Below are positions 53,403-62,767 of a stretch of DNA of 64,000 bases, piece after piece; the stretch's first letter is position 1; each line of letters begins with the position of its first letter. The notes beneath the pieces are model-generated. The model saw nothing but the letters and a program-made list of their open reading frames with translations, did not search any database and was not told the DNA's origin. The DNA comes from Bacteroidales bacterium. Its GTDB lineage: Bacteria; Bacteroidota; Bacteroidia; Bacteroidales; TTA-H9. The translations under genes were made by a program, and so were the position numbers. Location of the stretch: positions 26,412 through 90,411 of the forward strand of contig JAQVCV010000010.1 of the NCBI GenBank assembly GCA_028689615.1. Reading direction: 5' to 3'.

Positions 53403-54481
53403 TTGCAGAAGGTAAGCGACATATCTGGAAAGATTATCAAAAGGAAATTGCCGATAATAATTATTATTATGCTCGCAGTTGTGTGAGACAGAATTTTTTT
53501 CCTGCTTCTGAACAAACCTTCTTGAGGGTGATGAAGCATGAACTGGGCAAAGAAGTATTTGACGATCCATTGCATACTACTTGCACAGGAATAGCTTACC
53601 ATGCCGATGTGGTTAACCTGCCGACTATCATGACCGTCGTGGCTCGTCAATTTGCTTTAATGACCCGGCAAGGTCTGTCAAACTTTGTCCCTTCCTGCAT
53701 TACCTCCTTTGGAATTTATACCGAGATTCTTGAAACCTGGGAGCATTTCCCTGAAACCCTTGAACAAACACGCGATTTCCTCTATAAAGCGACGAAACGT
53801 GAGTTTAAGATTCCTGATAACCTGGCTCATAGTAGTGATGTAATTTTTAAATTTAAGGAGCAGATTGCTGCCAGAGCAATGTTTAAACTTGTAAATCATA
53901 TTTCTGGCAAGCCCCTGCGAGGAGTGGAACACATTGGGTGTCACTACGCAAAAATGTTTCCACATAAAGGGGTAGGGGGTGCCGAATACCCTTATGTGCT
54001 GGCAGGAATGATCGAAGCCTGGGGTGGCGAGGTGATTGATTACCCCGAAAGGCGTCACTGTTGTGGATTTGGATTCAGACAATATGTGGTTCAGGCAAAC
54101 AGAGGGTATAGCTTGGCTCACTCTCAAAAAAAGTTCGAGAGCATGGAACCCTATTCGCCTGATTTTATTGTCACAAACTGCCCTGGTTGCCCGTTTTTTT
54201 TAGACCGCTGGCAATATGTGATCAGCGAGACCGAAGGTAAAACCTACGGTCCTGATGGACATGGAATTCCTGTATTAACTTTCGAAGAACTTACCGGTCT
54301 GGTTTTGGGTTACGACCCCTGGGAGCTTGGTTTGCAGGCACATCAGGTAGCGGTAGAACCTCTCCTTGATAAAATGGGGATAACCTACGATCTGTCGCGT
54401 AAGTTTGTCGGGCGGGATGGAAACAAACTCGGAACCCCCGACAAACCAACTCATTTAAAAGTATATGGTTATGGACGGTAA
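53399..54481 (+). CDS. HdrB-like CCG-domain protein
   Basis: 360 residues. Two CCG-type cysteine domains are expected. The second is intact: HIGCHYAKMFP (Cys near 181), RRHCCGFGF (near 222) and NCPGCPFF (near 260). The first is degenerate: SCVRQNFF, then TTCTGIAYH where CCG would be, and SCITSFG where CxxC would be, so two cysteines are lost. HdrB carries the noncubane Fe-S clusters that cleave a disulfide in methanogens. Here the substrate is unknown. Second gene of the Hdr-like operon. Confidence 0.88.
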   Translation: MIAEGKRHIWKDYQKEIADNNYYYARSCVRQNFFPASEQTFLRVMKHELGKEVFDDPLHTTCTGIAYHADVVNLPTIMTVVARQFALMTRQGLSNFVPSCITSFGIYTEILETWEHFPETLEQTRDFLYKATKREFKIPDNLAHSSDVIFKFKEQIAARAMFKLVNHISGKPLRGVEHIGCHYAKMFPHKGVGGAEYPYVLAGMIEAWGGEVIDYPERRHCCGFGFRQYVVQANRGYSLAHSQKKFESMEPYSPDFIVTNCPGCPFFLDRWQYVISETEGKTYGPDGHGIPVLTFEELTGLVLGYDPWELGLQAHQVAVEPLLDKMGITYDLSRKFVGRDGNKLGTPDKPTHLKVYGYGR

Positions 54482-55499
54482 ACATATTGTCATCGTGGGA
54501 GCTGGTCCTGCTGGTTTGGCGGCTTCATCGGTATTGCCTCGATTGGGTTACAGGGTCACAATGATCGACAGGAGTAATACCCTGGGTGGTCACCTGTCGA
54601 AGTGGTACCAGCTCTTTCCTGATAGAGCTGCAGCTACTGTACTGCTCGAACAACTTACCGACGAGGTTCCCGATTCGGTTTCCACAATGCTGGGACGAGA
54701 GGTTACTGGCGGTTCGGTTAGTAGTGGGGCAGTAGAGCTTACTCTTGATCATGGTGAGCATTTGTCTGCCAACGGGTTGATAATGGCAACAGGATTCGAT
54801 TTGTTCGACGCCCGAAGAAAAGAGGAGTATGGTTATGGTATTTATGACAATGTATTTACACAAGCTGAAATAGAAGAGATGTTTCGGCAGGGGCAGATTG
54901 AAACGCGGCATCATCGCAAGCCACGATCGATCGCTTTTTTGCATTGTGTGGGCTCGCGTGATTTGAAGGCCGGCGTGGCCTATTGCTCCAAAGTGTGCTG
55001 TGTTACTGGCGTGAAGCAGGCTATTGAATTGCGTGAGCTGTTGCCAGATGCTGCTATTTATAATTTTTATATGGATTTGCGAATGTTTGGACGCGGTTTC
55101 GAGGAACTTTATCAGCAAGCACAGGAGCGGTACAACATCAGGTTTGTCAGGGGACGAATATCTGAAGCCGCTGAATCGTCGGATGGTTCTGTGATCATTA
55201 AAGCTGAGGATACTTTAACTTCACGTCCGTTGAAGCTTACAGTTGATATGTTGGTTTTGCTTACCGGCATGCAGCCGGCAGCCGGATCTTTGGAATTAGC
55301 AGCAAAACTTGGTTTGGTTCTGGGTGATGATAGCTTCTTAAAACCCTATGGTCTCACGCAACAAACTTTTAAAACGTCTTATCCTCATGTTGTTTTAGCT
55401 GGTTCATGCACGGGCCCCACCACCCTTACTGAAGCCATTTTGTCGGGGCGATCCGCCGCAATGGCTCTGCACGAATCGTTGTTTAAGCTAACCAATTAA
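54471..55499 (+). CDS. Short HdrA-like FAD-binding protein
   Basis: 342 residues from the ATG at 54471 (ATG 54465 also possible). FAD-binding HIVIVGAGPAGLAASSVL (about 5-22) and NTLGGHLSKW, then the HdrA segment FLHCVGSRD and AYCSKVCCVTGVKQAIEL (about 160-190), FYMDLRMFGRGFEELY and VLAGSCTGPTTLTEAILSG. It lacks the N-terminal cluster region and the C-terminal ferredoxin of full HdrA (about 650 residues), so those may be supplied by the two HdrC-like partners. It resembles the flavoproteins of Qmo-type complexes. Overlaps HdrB by 11 nt. Confidence 0.88.
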   Translation: MDGKHIVIVGAGPAGLAASSVLPRLGYRVTMIDRSNTLGGHLSKWYQLFPDRAAATVLLEQLTDEVPDSVSTMLGREVTGGSVSSGAVELTLDHGEHLSANGLIMATGFDLFDARRKEEYGYGIYDNVFTQAEIEEMFRQGQIETRHHRKPRSIAFLHCVGSRDLKAGVAYCSKVCCVTGVKQAIELRELLPDAAIYNFYMDLRMFGRGFEELYQQAQERYNIRFVRGRISEAAESSDGSVIIKAEDTLTSRPLKLTVDMLVLLTGMQPAAGSLELAAKLGLVLGDDSFLKPYGLTQQTFKTSYPHVVLAGSCTGPTTLTEAILSGRSAAMALHESLFKLTN

Positions 55500-55501
55500 G
55501 T

Positions 55502-55837
55502 ATGAAATCGTTTGGTTTTCAGAAAATTGTGGATAGGCAAATCGATCTCGATAAAGCCGATTTAAGCCTTGTTCAGGCCTTGGCCCGTGAATTAACCGGA
55601 TGGCAGCGATGCATTGGTTGTGGAAGCTGCTCTGCTACTTGTACTGCGGCTGGTATGGGATCATTCAATCCCAGGAAAGTTCAGATGTTGGTCAGGATGG
55701 GGCAATGGGATCAGGTAGCACAGGAGGCGGTTCATTGCCAACTCTGTGGGAAATGTAGGTTGGTGTGTCCTCGCGATGTGGATACACGGCAATTGATGCT
55801 CGAATTCAAAAAACTCCAAACAATCAGTCGCCCATGA
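55502..55837 (+). CDS. Second HdrC-like [4Fe-4S] dicluster protein
   Basis: 111 residues. Clusters CIGCGSCSATCT (Cys37, 40, 43, 47) and CQLCGKCRLVCP (Cys79, 82, 85, 89). Shorter than the first HdrC-like protein, with no extra domain. 2 bp after the HdrA-like gene, and its stop overlaps the next ATG (ATGA). Confidence 0.9.
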   Translation: MKSFGFQKIVDRQIDLDKADLSLVQALARELTGWQRCIGCGSCSATCTAAGMGSFNPRKVQMLVRMGQWDQVAQEAVHCQLCGKCRLVCPRDVDTRQLMLEFKKLQTISRP

Positions 55838-57624
55838 CCTTCGACCCTTTTGTCCTCCCTTTTTCTATAGGGTTGCTCTATCTTATGGTGGTAGTTGCCG
55901 AGCGCTTTCGCCACTGGTTTGTTGGGTTGCCTCCCAAGGTAAAACGTACGATAGGTAAGCGGGTTATTAGCAGCCATACCCTTGCTGCAATCTGGGAAAT
56001 CATCAGGGAGGGTTTGTTTCATCGCAATTTGTGGCGCCGCAACCCTCTGTTGGGATACATGCACATGAGTTTTGCTTTGGGATGGTTTCTTTTGATTGTT
56101 TTAGGGAATATTGAGTCGAGGTTCTACAGCCAACTGCATGTCAATCCACCCTATTACCCAATTTTTTTAAAGTTTTTCGTGCACGATAGTCATGTCCTTC
56201 CCTTCGAACTTTCCACAATACCCGGTTTCTTCAGGTTTACAATGGACTTTCTGCTGCTGTATGTCTTGTCGGGACTCATGCTGGCGTGGATCAAACGAAC
56301 TCGAAGTCGCTGGTTTGGAATGATTTCCACGACAAGGCACAATGCTGCTGACCGTGTGGCTCTTACGGCTTTGTGGCTCATTTTTCCTCTTCGTCTTCTG
56401 GCCGAGAGCTTCACTGCTGGTTGTTTCGGAGGTGGTGGTTTCCTCACCAATACCCTGGGAGCTGCCCTTGCTTCGTTTCTTCCCGAAGAGCATCTTTACT
56501 ATCCTTTGTGGTGGGCGTATTCTTTTGCTTTGGGCGTTTTTTTTATGTTGCTTCCTTATTCACGTTATATGCACATTCTTGCCGAAATGGGTTGCATTAT
56601 GCTGAAGCATTGGGGGGGTAGTGAGGTACTCACAACGCAAAGTTATTACGAATGCTCTATGCAGGCTTGCAGCCGGTGCGGAGTGTGTCTTGATCAGTGC
56701 CAGGTTGCTTTGGCAGGGAACCCTGGCGTTAGTCCAGTCTCCTTTATCAGAGAACTGCGTGCAGGCCGCATCCCGAAAGAGATTGCCGAGGGGTGTTTGA
56801 TGTGCCGGCGTTGTCAGGATGTGTGCCCCGTGGGAATTGGCTTGATTAACCTGCGACAATGGGCCAGAGAGCAATTAAACGGTAGAATTCCCGTGGTTGC
56901 AGCCCCTCGTTATTCACCTGTCGAAATGAAAGCAATACCTGATGTAGTTTGGTTTGCAGGGTGTATGTCGCACCTCTCTCCAGGATTGATCCGATCGGTA
57001 CAACTGCTTTTCAAGCAGGCAGGGGTAAAGTACTATTGGCTTGATGCCGATGGCTCAATCTGTTGTGGGAGGCCTGCCCAACTGACAGGTCGGACCGCTG
57101 AGGCGGAAGCATTGATAGAGGTCAACCGACAGGCAATACTTGATTCGGGAGCAAAGTTGCTCGTAACCAATTGTCCGATTTGTTACAGGGTTTTCTGCGA
57201 TCATTATGATCTTCCAATTGAAGTGATGCACCACAGTTCCTATTTCCTGAGGTTGATTGACCAGGGGCAATTGCAGGTTTCGCGTGGTTTGAAGGCCTTC
57301 AACCTGCACATACCCTGCGAACTCGACAGAACATCAGTTGATGCAGATCGCATGAAGTTGTTAGCTTCACAGCTTGTTGAGAATTCTGAGGTTATCAGTC
57401 AATCGGAGTGGTGTTGCGGGGGAAGTCTTGGTCGTTTGTCGGGGCAGGATGAGGTAACTCGGAAAATTAGTACAGATGCAGCGTTTAATACCGCGCAATC
57501 TAACCTTCCTGTTGTTACTGGGTGCCCGCTTTGCAAAAAAACTTTGCAACGCTATACCAAGGTGCCTGTCAGCGACATCGCCGAGCAAATCTATCTTCTC
57601 TCTGCTGCAGAAAAAGTAAATTAA
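55834..57624 (+). CDS. Membrane HdrE-HdrD fusion (NarI-like plus CCG protein)
   Basis: 596 residues from the ATG at 55834; the longer frame from 55765 lies in the previous gene. N-terminal 260 residues: five or six transmembrane helices with His residues suited to haem b (NPLLGYMHMSFALGWFLL region, FFVHDSHVLPFE, YSRYMHILAEMG), as in NarI/DsrM/HdrE. Then two [4Fe-4S] motifs: CSRCGVCLDQC (about 280) and CLMCRRCQDVC (about 321). Two complete CCG domains follow: VWFAGCM, SICCGRP (about 409), NCPICY; and HIPCELD, EWCCGGS (about 526), GCPLCKK. The layout equals DsrM plus DsrK, or HdrE plus HdrD, in one chain. It would connect quinol to a cytoplasmic thiol/disulfide reaction. Confidence 0.9.
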   Translation: MTFDPFVLPFSIGLLYLMVVVAERFRHWFVGLPPKVKRTIGKRVISSHTLAAIWEIIREGLFHRNLWRRNPLLGYMHMSFALGWFLLIVLGNIESRFYSQLHVNPPYYPIFLKFFVHDSHVLPFELSTIPGFFRFTMDFLLLYVLSGLMLAWIKRTRSRWFGMISTTRHNAADRVALTALWLIFPLRLLAESFTAGCFGGGGFLTNTLGAALASFLPEEHLYYPLWWAYSFALGVFFMLLPYSRYMHILAEMGCIMLKHWGGSEVLTTQSYYECSMQACSRCGVCLDQCQVALAGNPGVSPVSFIRELRAGRIPKEIAEGCLMCRRCQDVCPVGIGLINLRQWAREQLNGRIPVVAAPRYSPVEMKAIPDVVWFAGCMSHLSPGLIRSVQLLFKQAGVKYYWLDADGSICCGRPAQLTGRTAEAEALIEVNRQAILDSGAKLLVTNCPICYRVFCDHYDLPIEVMHHSSYFLRLIDQGQLQVSRGLKAFNLHIPCELDRTSVDADRMKLLASQLVENSEVISQSEWCCGGSLGRLSGQDEVTRKISTDAAFNTAQSNLPVVTGCPLCKKTLQRYTKVPVSDIAEQIYLLSAAEKVN

Positions 57625-58361
57625 AGCAAATACACAATTTCCTTGAAGGCTGCCACTAGTTCTTCGTCGGAAGGTTTTACAGTCAAACGGAGCCTTCCAT
57701 ATGAATCAACGCCACTAATTACTGCATTAATTGTCTGATTGTTGAAGAGATAGCGTGCTTCAACTCCCACTTGGAACAAGCGTGAAAGATAATCCAGTTT
57801 CAATTGTTTGGTATGGCCGGCTTCAAGTTGCTCGTATCGTGCTAAAATACATGATTGAAGCTGTATGGCTATGGCGTCAACAGAAAAATTTTGATTGGTT
57901 AACTGCCCAAGAGAAACGGGATTCGGGGCGTCGCTTTTGAAGTTTCTTTGATTGACATTCAGTCCGATGCCAATAATTGAGTAACCAAAACTGTTGCCCG
58001 TGATGATGTTTTCAATAAGGATACCGGCAATTTTTTTTCTATCAACGTAAACATCGTTAGGCCATTTAATAACGGCCTTAAGAGTTGGAGCAAGTTGTTC
58101 GATTAAATCTGAAACGGCCAGTGAAGCCACTTGTGTAAGGTAGAATTGATCAGAGGGTTCCAGAAATTCCGGAATAAGCACCACAGAGGCGGTTAGATTT
58201 GCGCCAGGTTCACTTTCCCAGAAGTTGCCCCTTTGTCCTCTTCCCGAACTTTGTTCTCGTGCAAAGATCATGGTAGCGTGCGATGCCTTCCCCTGCTGAA
58301 TAAGTTGACCCAGAAGAGTATTGGTGGATGGTGTGGAGTCTGTTTTTAGAATCTGTCCCAT
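57621..58361 (-). CDS. birA: Biotin--[acetyl-CoA-carboxylase] ligase
   Basis: 246 residues from the ATG at 58361 (MGQILKTDSTPSTNT); the frame is open to 58460 but a -7 box (58378-58385) lies in that extension. Catalytic motif EQSSGRGQRGNFWESEPGANL (GRGQRG at about 43-48), LPWPNDV-type KWPNDVYV, then KKIAGILIE and GIGLNVNQ. No N-terminal DNA-binding domain, so it is enzyme only, not a repressor. Convergent with the Hdr operon, 4-bp overlap. Confidence 0.96.
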   Translation of the reverse strand: MGQILKTDSTPSTNTLLGQLIQQGKASHATMIFAREQSSGRGQRGNFWESEPGANLTASVVLIPEFLEPSDQFYLTQVASLAVSDLIEQLAPTLKAVIKWPNDVYVDRKKIAGILIENIITGNSFGYSIIGIGLNVNQRNFKSDAPNPVSLGQLTNQNFSVDAIAIQLQSCILARYEQLEAGHTKQLKLDYLSRLFQVGVEARYLFNNQTINAVISGVDSYGRLRLTVKPSDEELVAAFKEIVYLL

Positions 58362-58377
58362 AAAACATTTATTCGGG

Positions 58378-58385
58378 CAAAGGTA
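58378..58385 (-). promoter_or_regulatory. -7 box (TACCTTTG) for birA
   Basis: An exact minus-strand match 17 bp before the ATG at 58361, which fixes the start. Confidence 0.6.
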
Positions 58386-58476
58386 TCGATAATGGTTAAA
58401 CCATAAGGTTTTTCCGAAAGCTGACAGTAATTTCTGAGAGGTATAGAAAAAACCAGACAAAATGACAAAATATCAG

Positions 58477-58484
58477 TAATTTTG
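58477..58484 (+). promoter_or_regulatory. -7 box (TAATTTTG) for rsfS
   Basis: An exact match 24 bp before the ATG at 58508. Confidence 0.5.
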
Positions 58485-58507
58485 CAAGGAATATTCAATT
58501 GTTTTGG

Positions 58508-58885
58508 ATGGTTAGAAAAGTAAAAATTTCTGAAAATCAACTTATTGTTGATGCCGTAATAGACTCCATGAAGTCAAAAAAGGCCAAAGAAATCACCGTG
58601 ATTGATTTCAGGCAGATGCACCATTCGGTTTGTGATTTCTTCGTAATTTGTCAGGCCGCAAATTCTCCTCAGGCCGAAGCCATTATCGATGCTGTGGTGT
58701 ATAATCTTCGGTTCACGCCGGGTATTCATCCCATAGGTGTTGAAGGGCGGCAGAATGCGGAATGGATTTTGCTAGACTACGCCAGCGTGGTGGTTCATGT
58801 ATTTCAGGAGAAGGCACATCAGTTTTACCGGCTTGAAGAACTCTGGTCTGATGCTTTGGTTTCTACTATTTCTGAATCGGAATAA
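58508..58885 (+). CDS. rsfS: Ribosome silencing factor
   Basis: 125 residues from the ATG at 58508 (a TTG at 58499 is also in frame). IDSMKSKKAKEITVIDFRQ, DFFVICQAANSPQAEAIIDA and GRQNAEWILLDYASVVVHVFQ are RsfS/YbeB motifs (DFFVICQA and EWILLDY). It blocks 50S joining under starvation by binding L14. Followed by ftsH after 35 bp. Confidence 0.95.
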   Translation: MVRKVKISENQLIVDAVIDSMKSKKAKEITVIDFRQMHHSVCDFFVICQAANSPQAEAIIDAVVYNLRFTPGIHPIGVEGRQNAEWILLDYASVVVHVFQEKAHQFYRLEELWSDALVSTISESE

Positions 58886-58919
58886 CCTCGTGTGATTGAA
58901 CTAATCGTCAAATTAACTT

Positions 58920-60998
58920 ATGTCAGACAATTCGCAAGACCATTATTCAAAAAATGAATCTGATAACACTTCAAAAGAAAAGAAGCGGGATTCAATAAAT
59001 CTGAATAAAAAGCCCAAATTTAATTTTTATTGGATATACGGCATTCTGGCCGTGATCTTTATAGGTTTTCAATTCTTGAAATTTGATGAACCTGCCAAGA
59101 AAACTACCTGGTTCGAGTTAAAAAAGTATCTAGAACAAGGGAAAGTTGAGAAGATTATTCTGGAGAATAAGGAGGTGGCTCGAATAGTATTGAGAGCCGA
59201 TTCTGCCAAAAGTAAAAAACCATCTGGTACATTCGACAGAGGTACCCAGACCCCACAACTTGAATATCAGATTGGTTCAATCGAAACATTCGAAAAGAAC
59301 CTCGAAGAGGTTCAGAAAGGATTAGATCCCACAAAAAGAGTTTATCCCGATTACGTGACCGTTAAGAACTGGGGTGGGGAGATACTAAGTTACATTTTGC
59401 CTTTGCTCTTACTGGTTGGAATTTGGTTCTTCCTCATGCGGATGATGAGCAAAGGCTCCGGTGGGGGGCAGATTTTCAATATAGGCAAATCGAAAGCTCA
59501 GCTTTTTGATAAGGATACTCAGGTTAATGTTAATTTCAACGATGTTGCTGGTCTCGAGGAAGCTAAAGTTGAAATTATGGAGATCGTGGATTTTCTGAAA
59601 AATCCAAAAAAATATACTGAATTGGGCGGTAAAATACCCAAAGGAGCACTACTGGTTGGCCCTCCGGGTACGGGAAAAACTTTGCTAGCCAAGGCTGTTG
59701 CCGGCGAAGCCAAAGTTCCATTTTTCTCCCTTTCAGGATCTGATTTCGTGGAGATGTTCGTGGGGGTTGGAGCTTCACGTGTTCGCGATTTGTTTAAACA
59801 AGCCAAAGAAAAGGCTCCCTGCATCATTTTTATCGACGAAATTGATGCCATTGGCAGAGCCAGGGGTAAAAACCCAATGACGGGCTCAAACGAAGAACGC
59901 GAAAACACACTTAATCAGCTTCTTACTGAGATGGATGGCTTCACTACCAACTCGGGAGTCATTATACTTGCTGCAACAAATCGTGCCGATATTCTTGACC
60001 GCGCCCTTTTAAGAGCCGGTCGGTTCGACAGGCAAATTCATGTTGAATTACCCGACCTCGAGGAGCGCAGAGCCATTTTTAAAGTTCATCTGAAACCTGT
60101 TAAAATTGATGAAGCGCAGGTTGACATTGACCTTTTATCACGTCAGACACCCGGATTTTCGGGTGCTGATATTGCCAATGTATGCAATGAGGCGGCTCTT
60201 ATAGCGGCCCGAAGTAACAAATCGATGGTTGAGAAGAAAGATTTTCTTGACGCTATCGATAGGATTGTTGGTGGGCTCGAAAAACGAAGCAAGATAATTA
60301 CCTACGAAGAAAAAAAGGTCATTGCTTTCCATGAGGCAGGACATGCTGCTGTGAGTTGGCTCTTACGGTACGCCCATCCGTTGGTTAAGGTCACGATTGT
60401 ACCACGAGGTAAAGCTCTGGGTGCTGCCTGGTATCTGCCCGAGGAGAGACAAATTACCACCTTCGACCAGATGTTTGACGAAATGGTGGCTACCCTGGGC
60501 GGGCGAGCTTCAGAACAGGTTAATTTTGGAAGAATCAGTACTGGTGCTCTCAACGATCTTGAAAGAGTAACCAAGCAAGCATACAACATGGTAGTATTCT
60601 TTGGTTTGAATGATAAAATTGGAAACATCAGCTATTACGATTCGACGGGTCAGATGGAATACTCGTTCCAAAAACCCTACAGTGAGGATACTGCTGTGGT
60701 GATCGACCAAGAGATAAGCAAATTGGTTGAAAAAGCTTATACTACTGCTGTTAACATTTTGATTGAAAATAAAGAAAAAGTTGAAAAACTTGCCCAGGTA
60801 TTGCTTGAGAAAGAGGTGATTTTCAGGGAAGACCTTGAACAAATTTTTGGTCCACGTCCGTTTGAAGAGGAGCGTTTGCTCGCCAATGGCTTGACTCCGA
60901 AACCAGTACCTGGCAGTTCAGCAGTTGGGAATAGTGCCGCTGCAGACACGGATGCAAAGGGTTCTGAAACTTTAAACGATTCGGAATCCCAAGCATGA
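58920..60998 (+). CDS. ftsH: ATP-dependent zinc metalloprotease FtsH
   Basis: 692 residues. Two membrane helices ([16 protein letters not shown] at about 38-53; [19 protein letters not shown] at about 160) bracket a periplasmic domain. AAA domain: Walker A GPPGTGKT (from 247), Walker [10 protein letters not shown] and the SRH with [18 protein letters not shown]. Zinc site HEAGH (from 471). It degrades membrane and short-lived cytoplasmic proteins. The acidic C-terminal tail is normal for the phylum. Confidence 0.98.
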   Translation: MSDNSQDHYSKNESDNTSKEKKRDSINLNKKPKFNFYWIYGILAVIFIGFQFLKFDEPAKKTTWFELKKYLEQGKVEKIILENKEVARIVLRADSAKSKKPSGTFDRGTQTPQLEYQIGSIETFEKNLEEVQKGLDPTKRVYPDYVTVKNWGGEILSYILPLLLLVGIWFFLMRMMSKGSGGGQIFNIGKSKAQLFDKDTQVNVNFNDVAGLEEAKVEIMEIVDFLKNPKKYTELGGKIPKGALLVGPPGTGKTLLAKAVAGEAKVPFFSLSGSDFVEMFVGVGASRVRDLFKQAKEKAPCIIFIDEIDAIGRARGKNPMTGSNEERENTLNQLLTEMDGFTTNSGVIILAATNRADILDRALLRAGRFDRQIHVELPDLEERRAIFKVHLKPVKIDEAQVDIDLLSRQTPGFSGADIANVCNEAALIAARSNKSMVEKKDFLDAIDRIVGGLEKRSKIITYEEKKVIAFHEAGHAAVSWLLRYAHPLVKVTIVPRGKALGAAWYLPEERQITTFDQMFDEMVATLGGRASEQVNFGRISTGALNDLERVTKQAYNMVVFFGLNDKIGNISYYDSTGQMEYSFQKPYSEDTAVVIDQEISKLVEKAYTTAVNILIENKEKVEKLAQVLLEKEVIFREDLEQIFGPRPFEEERLLANGLTPKPVPGSSAVGNSAAADTDAKGSETLNDSESQA

Positions 60999-61026
60999 TT
61001 CTTGGTCAACCTTTTACTTTGCTGAT

Positions 61027-61674
61027 ATGAATGAAACTACCTCCAAAGAAAAAGTCCTGAAAAAGATCAGGAACGCACTGATAAACAAGTTGCCAAACCC
61101 ATTTGGCGCGGTTGACTTTGACTCTGCTGTGCACCTTTTCAGAGAAGAGGATCCCTCAGTTATCTTTGTTGAAGAGTTTACCGCTGCCGGTGGGAAATTC
61201 CTCTATTGTGAAAACGAAGATGAACTCATGGAGAATTTGCATGCCGTGGTATCCGATCAGCAGTTTAATGCTGTATTTTGCCTTGAGGAAAAGCTTCGGT
61301 ATATGCTCAATAAAGCTGAAATTCCGGCAACCAGCGAACCGGATGCTCTTGTTTCTTCACAGGCTGCTCTTACCTACTGCGATTATTTAATTGCACGAAC
61401 TGGCAGCATACTTCTAAGTTCCGGGTCTAATTCAGGTCGCAAACTACATGCTATACCCGATGCCCATTTGGTGGTTGCGTATGCTTCACAGATGGTCAAT
61501 GATTTGCGCGATGCGCTTCGCAAAATTAAAAGCCGAAGCAACGATGGCGAGATGCCTTCTGAAATCACTGTAGTTACTGGCCCAAGCCGGACTGCTGATA
61601 TTGAAAAAACCCTCGTTATGGGTGCTCATGGCCCGAAGGATGTGTATTTGTTCTTTGTTGACGATTTGATTTAA
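61027..61674 (+). CDS. LUD-domain protein (LutC/YkgG-like)
   Basis: 215 residues. SLLISSQ-type core: ALTYCDYLIARTGSILLSSGSNSGRKLHAIPDAHLVVAY (in pieces ARTGSILLSS and RKLHAIPDAHLVV), followed by EITVVTGPSRTADIEKTLVMGAHGPKDVYLFFVDD (TGPSRTADIE, GAHGPKD), the LUD signature. In lactate-oxidising operons LutC accompanies the Fe-S subunits LutA and LutB, which are absent here. The function of stand-alone copies is unknown. Downstream of ftsH by 28 bp. Confidence 0.9.
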   Translation: MNETTSKEKVLKKIRNALINKLPNPFGAVDFDSAVHLFREEDPSVIFVEEFTAAGGKFLYCENEDELMENLHAVVSDQQFNAVFCLEEKLRYMLNKAEIPATSEPDALVSSQAALTYCDYLIARTGSILLSSGSNSGRKLHAIPDAHLVVAYASQMVNDLRDALRKIKSRSNDGEMPSEITVVTGPSRTADIEKTLVMGAHGPKDVYLFFVDDLI

Positions 61675-61712
61675 TTTCCGTATCTTTCGCTATATTTTAA
61701 AAACCTAAGGTC

Positions 61713-61919
61713 ATGGAAGACGATTATAGATTGCTGACAACTGCAGCCGATGTATATGAAGCTGAGTTGATTCGGGGCCTTCTTCTCGAGAACGATATAG
61801 AAGTGCATGTTTTAAATAAAAAAGATTCCGAATTGCTCATCGGGGAAGTAGAATTGTATGTTCCTGGTGATCAGTTGGCTGCAGCAAGGGAAATTCTGAA
61901 CCAGCACGATGAAGAATAA
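61713..61919 (+). CDS. DUF2007 putative signal-transducing protein
   Basis: 68 residues: YRLLTTAADVYEAELIRGLLLENDIEVHVLNKKD (AELIRGLLLENDIEV) and VELYVPGDQLAAAREIL, the DUF2007 fold. Function unknown. Its 3' end overlaps cdsA by 11 nt. Confidence 0.88.
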   Translation: MEDDYRLLTTAADVYEAELIRGLLLENDIEVHVLNKKDSELLIGEVELYVPGDQLAAAREILNQHDEE

Positions 61920-62733
61920 CCTGTTGCAGCGAACCCTAACAGGCTTTTTGCTGGTAAGTCTTATTGTTGTTTTGGTATTGTTTGGGAATTTGCTGTTTAA
62001 TGCATTCATGTTAGCGGTTGTGCTTGGGTGTACCTACGAGCTTCATGCTGTTATTCAGTTAACCAACAAGAGTTTGAAGGGTGTATCGCACTTGATTTCG
62101 GGTGCGGTTTTTGTTTTTGTTTCTATGGGAGGTTATAGCGAGGGGCATTTTGCAGGGTATGTGCCCGGCCTTTTGGCGTTGTTAGTCATTGTTCCACTTT
62201 TTGCAAGCTTGTTTGTAAACAAACCAGACGCTATCAGCCAGGCATTCAAAGCCTTGGTTCCTGCTGTATATATAGCTCTTCCTCTGGGGCTTGTTCCGTT
62301 GTTCGGACAGGTTGTTTCAACTGATACAATCCAACCTGTTATGGTATTAAGTCTTTTTATCCTCATTTGGGTAAGCGATACCTTTGCTTATCTTGTTGGC
62401 ATAAGTTTAGGCAGACACAGACTCTTCGAGAGAATTAGCCCAAAAAAATCTTGGGAAGGTGCGCTGGGGGGATGTGTATTCAGCCTGTTGGCTGCCTGGA
62501 TTTTGTTTAGCATCACGGGATTGATGTCGTTGCCAGTATGGCTTGGCTTGGCAGTTATTGTTGTTATTTTCGGTATCTTTGGCGACCTTTTCGAGTCGCT
62601 TCTTAAAAGAACCGCGATGATGAAAGACAGTGGTAGCCTTCTTCCTGGTCACGGTGGTTTGCTCGATCGTTTCGATGCATTGCTCTTTGTTTCACCGGCA
62701 GCCTGGGTTTACCTGACTCTTGTTCTTAGTTAA
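61909..62733 (+). CDS. cdsA: Phosphatidate cytidylyltransferase
   Basis: 274 residues, about eight transmembrane helices. Family signature at the C-terminus: FGDLFESLLKRTAMMKDSGSLLPGHGGLLDRFDALLF (KDSGSLLPGHGGLLDRFD, about 236-253). WVSDTFAYLVGISLGRHRLF and ISPKKSWEGALGG are also typical. Makes CDP-diacylglycerol for phospholipid synthesis. psd follows, giving a lipid-synthesis pair. Confidence 0.96.
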   Translation: MKNNLLQRTLTGFLLVSLIVVLVLFGNLLFNAFMLAVVLGCTYELHAVIQLTNKSLKGVSHLISGAVFVFVSMGGYSEGHFAGYVPGLLALLVIVPLFASLFVNKPDAISQAFKALVPAVYIALPLGLVPLFGQVVSTDTIQPVMVLSLFILIWVSDTFAYLVGISLGRHRLFERISPKKSWEGALGGCVFSLLAAWILFSITGLMSLPVWLGLAVIVVIFGIFGDLFESLLKRTAMMKDSGSLLPGHGGLLDRFDALLFVSPAAWVYLTLVLS

Positions 62734-62767
62734 TGCACAACATCTTATCTCCTTTACACCTCTGATC

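Noticed and set aside
55765..55833. Extended N-terminus for the HdrE-HdrD fusion
   Set aside because: It reads inside the previous HdrC-like gene; the ATG at 55834 overlaps its stop as ATGA and begins directly before the first membrane helix.
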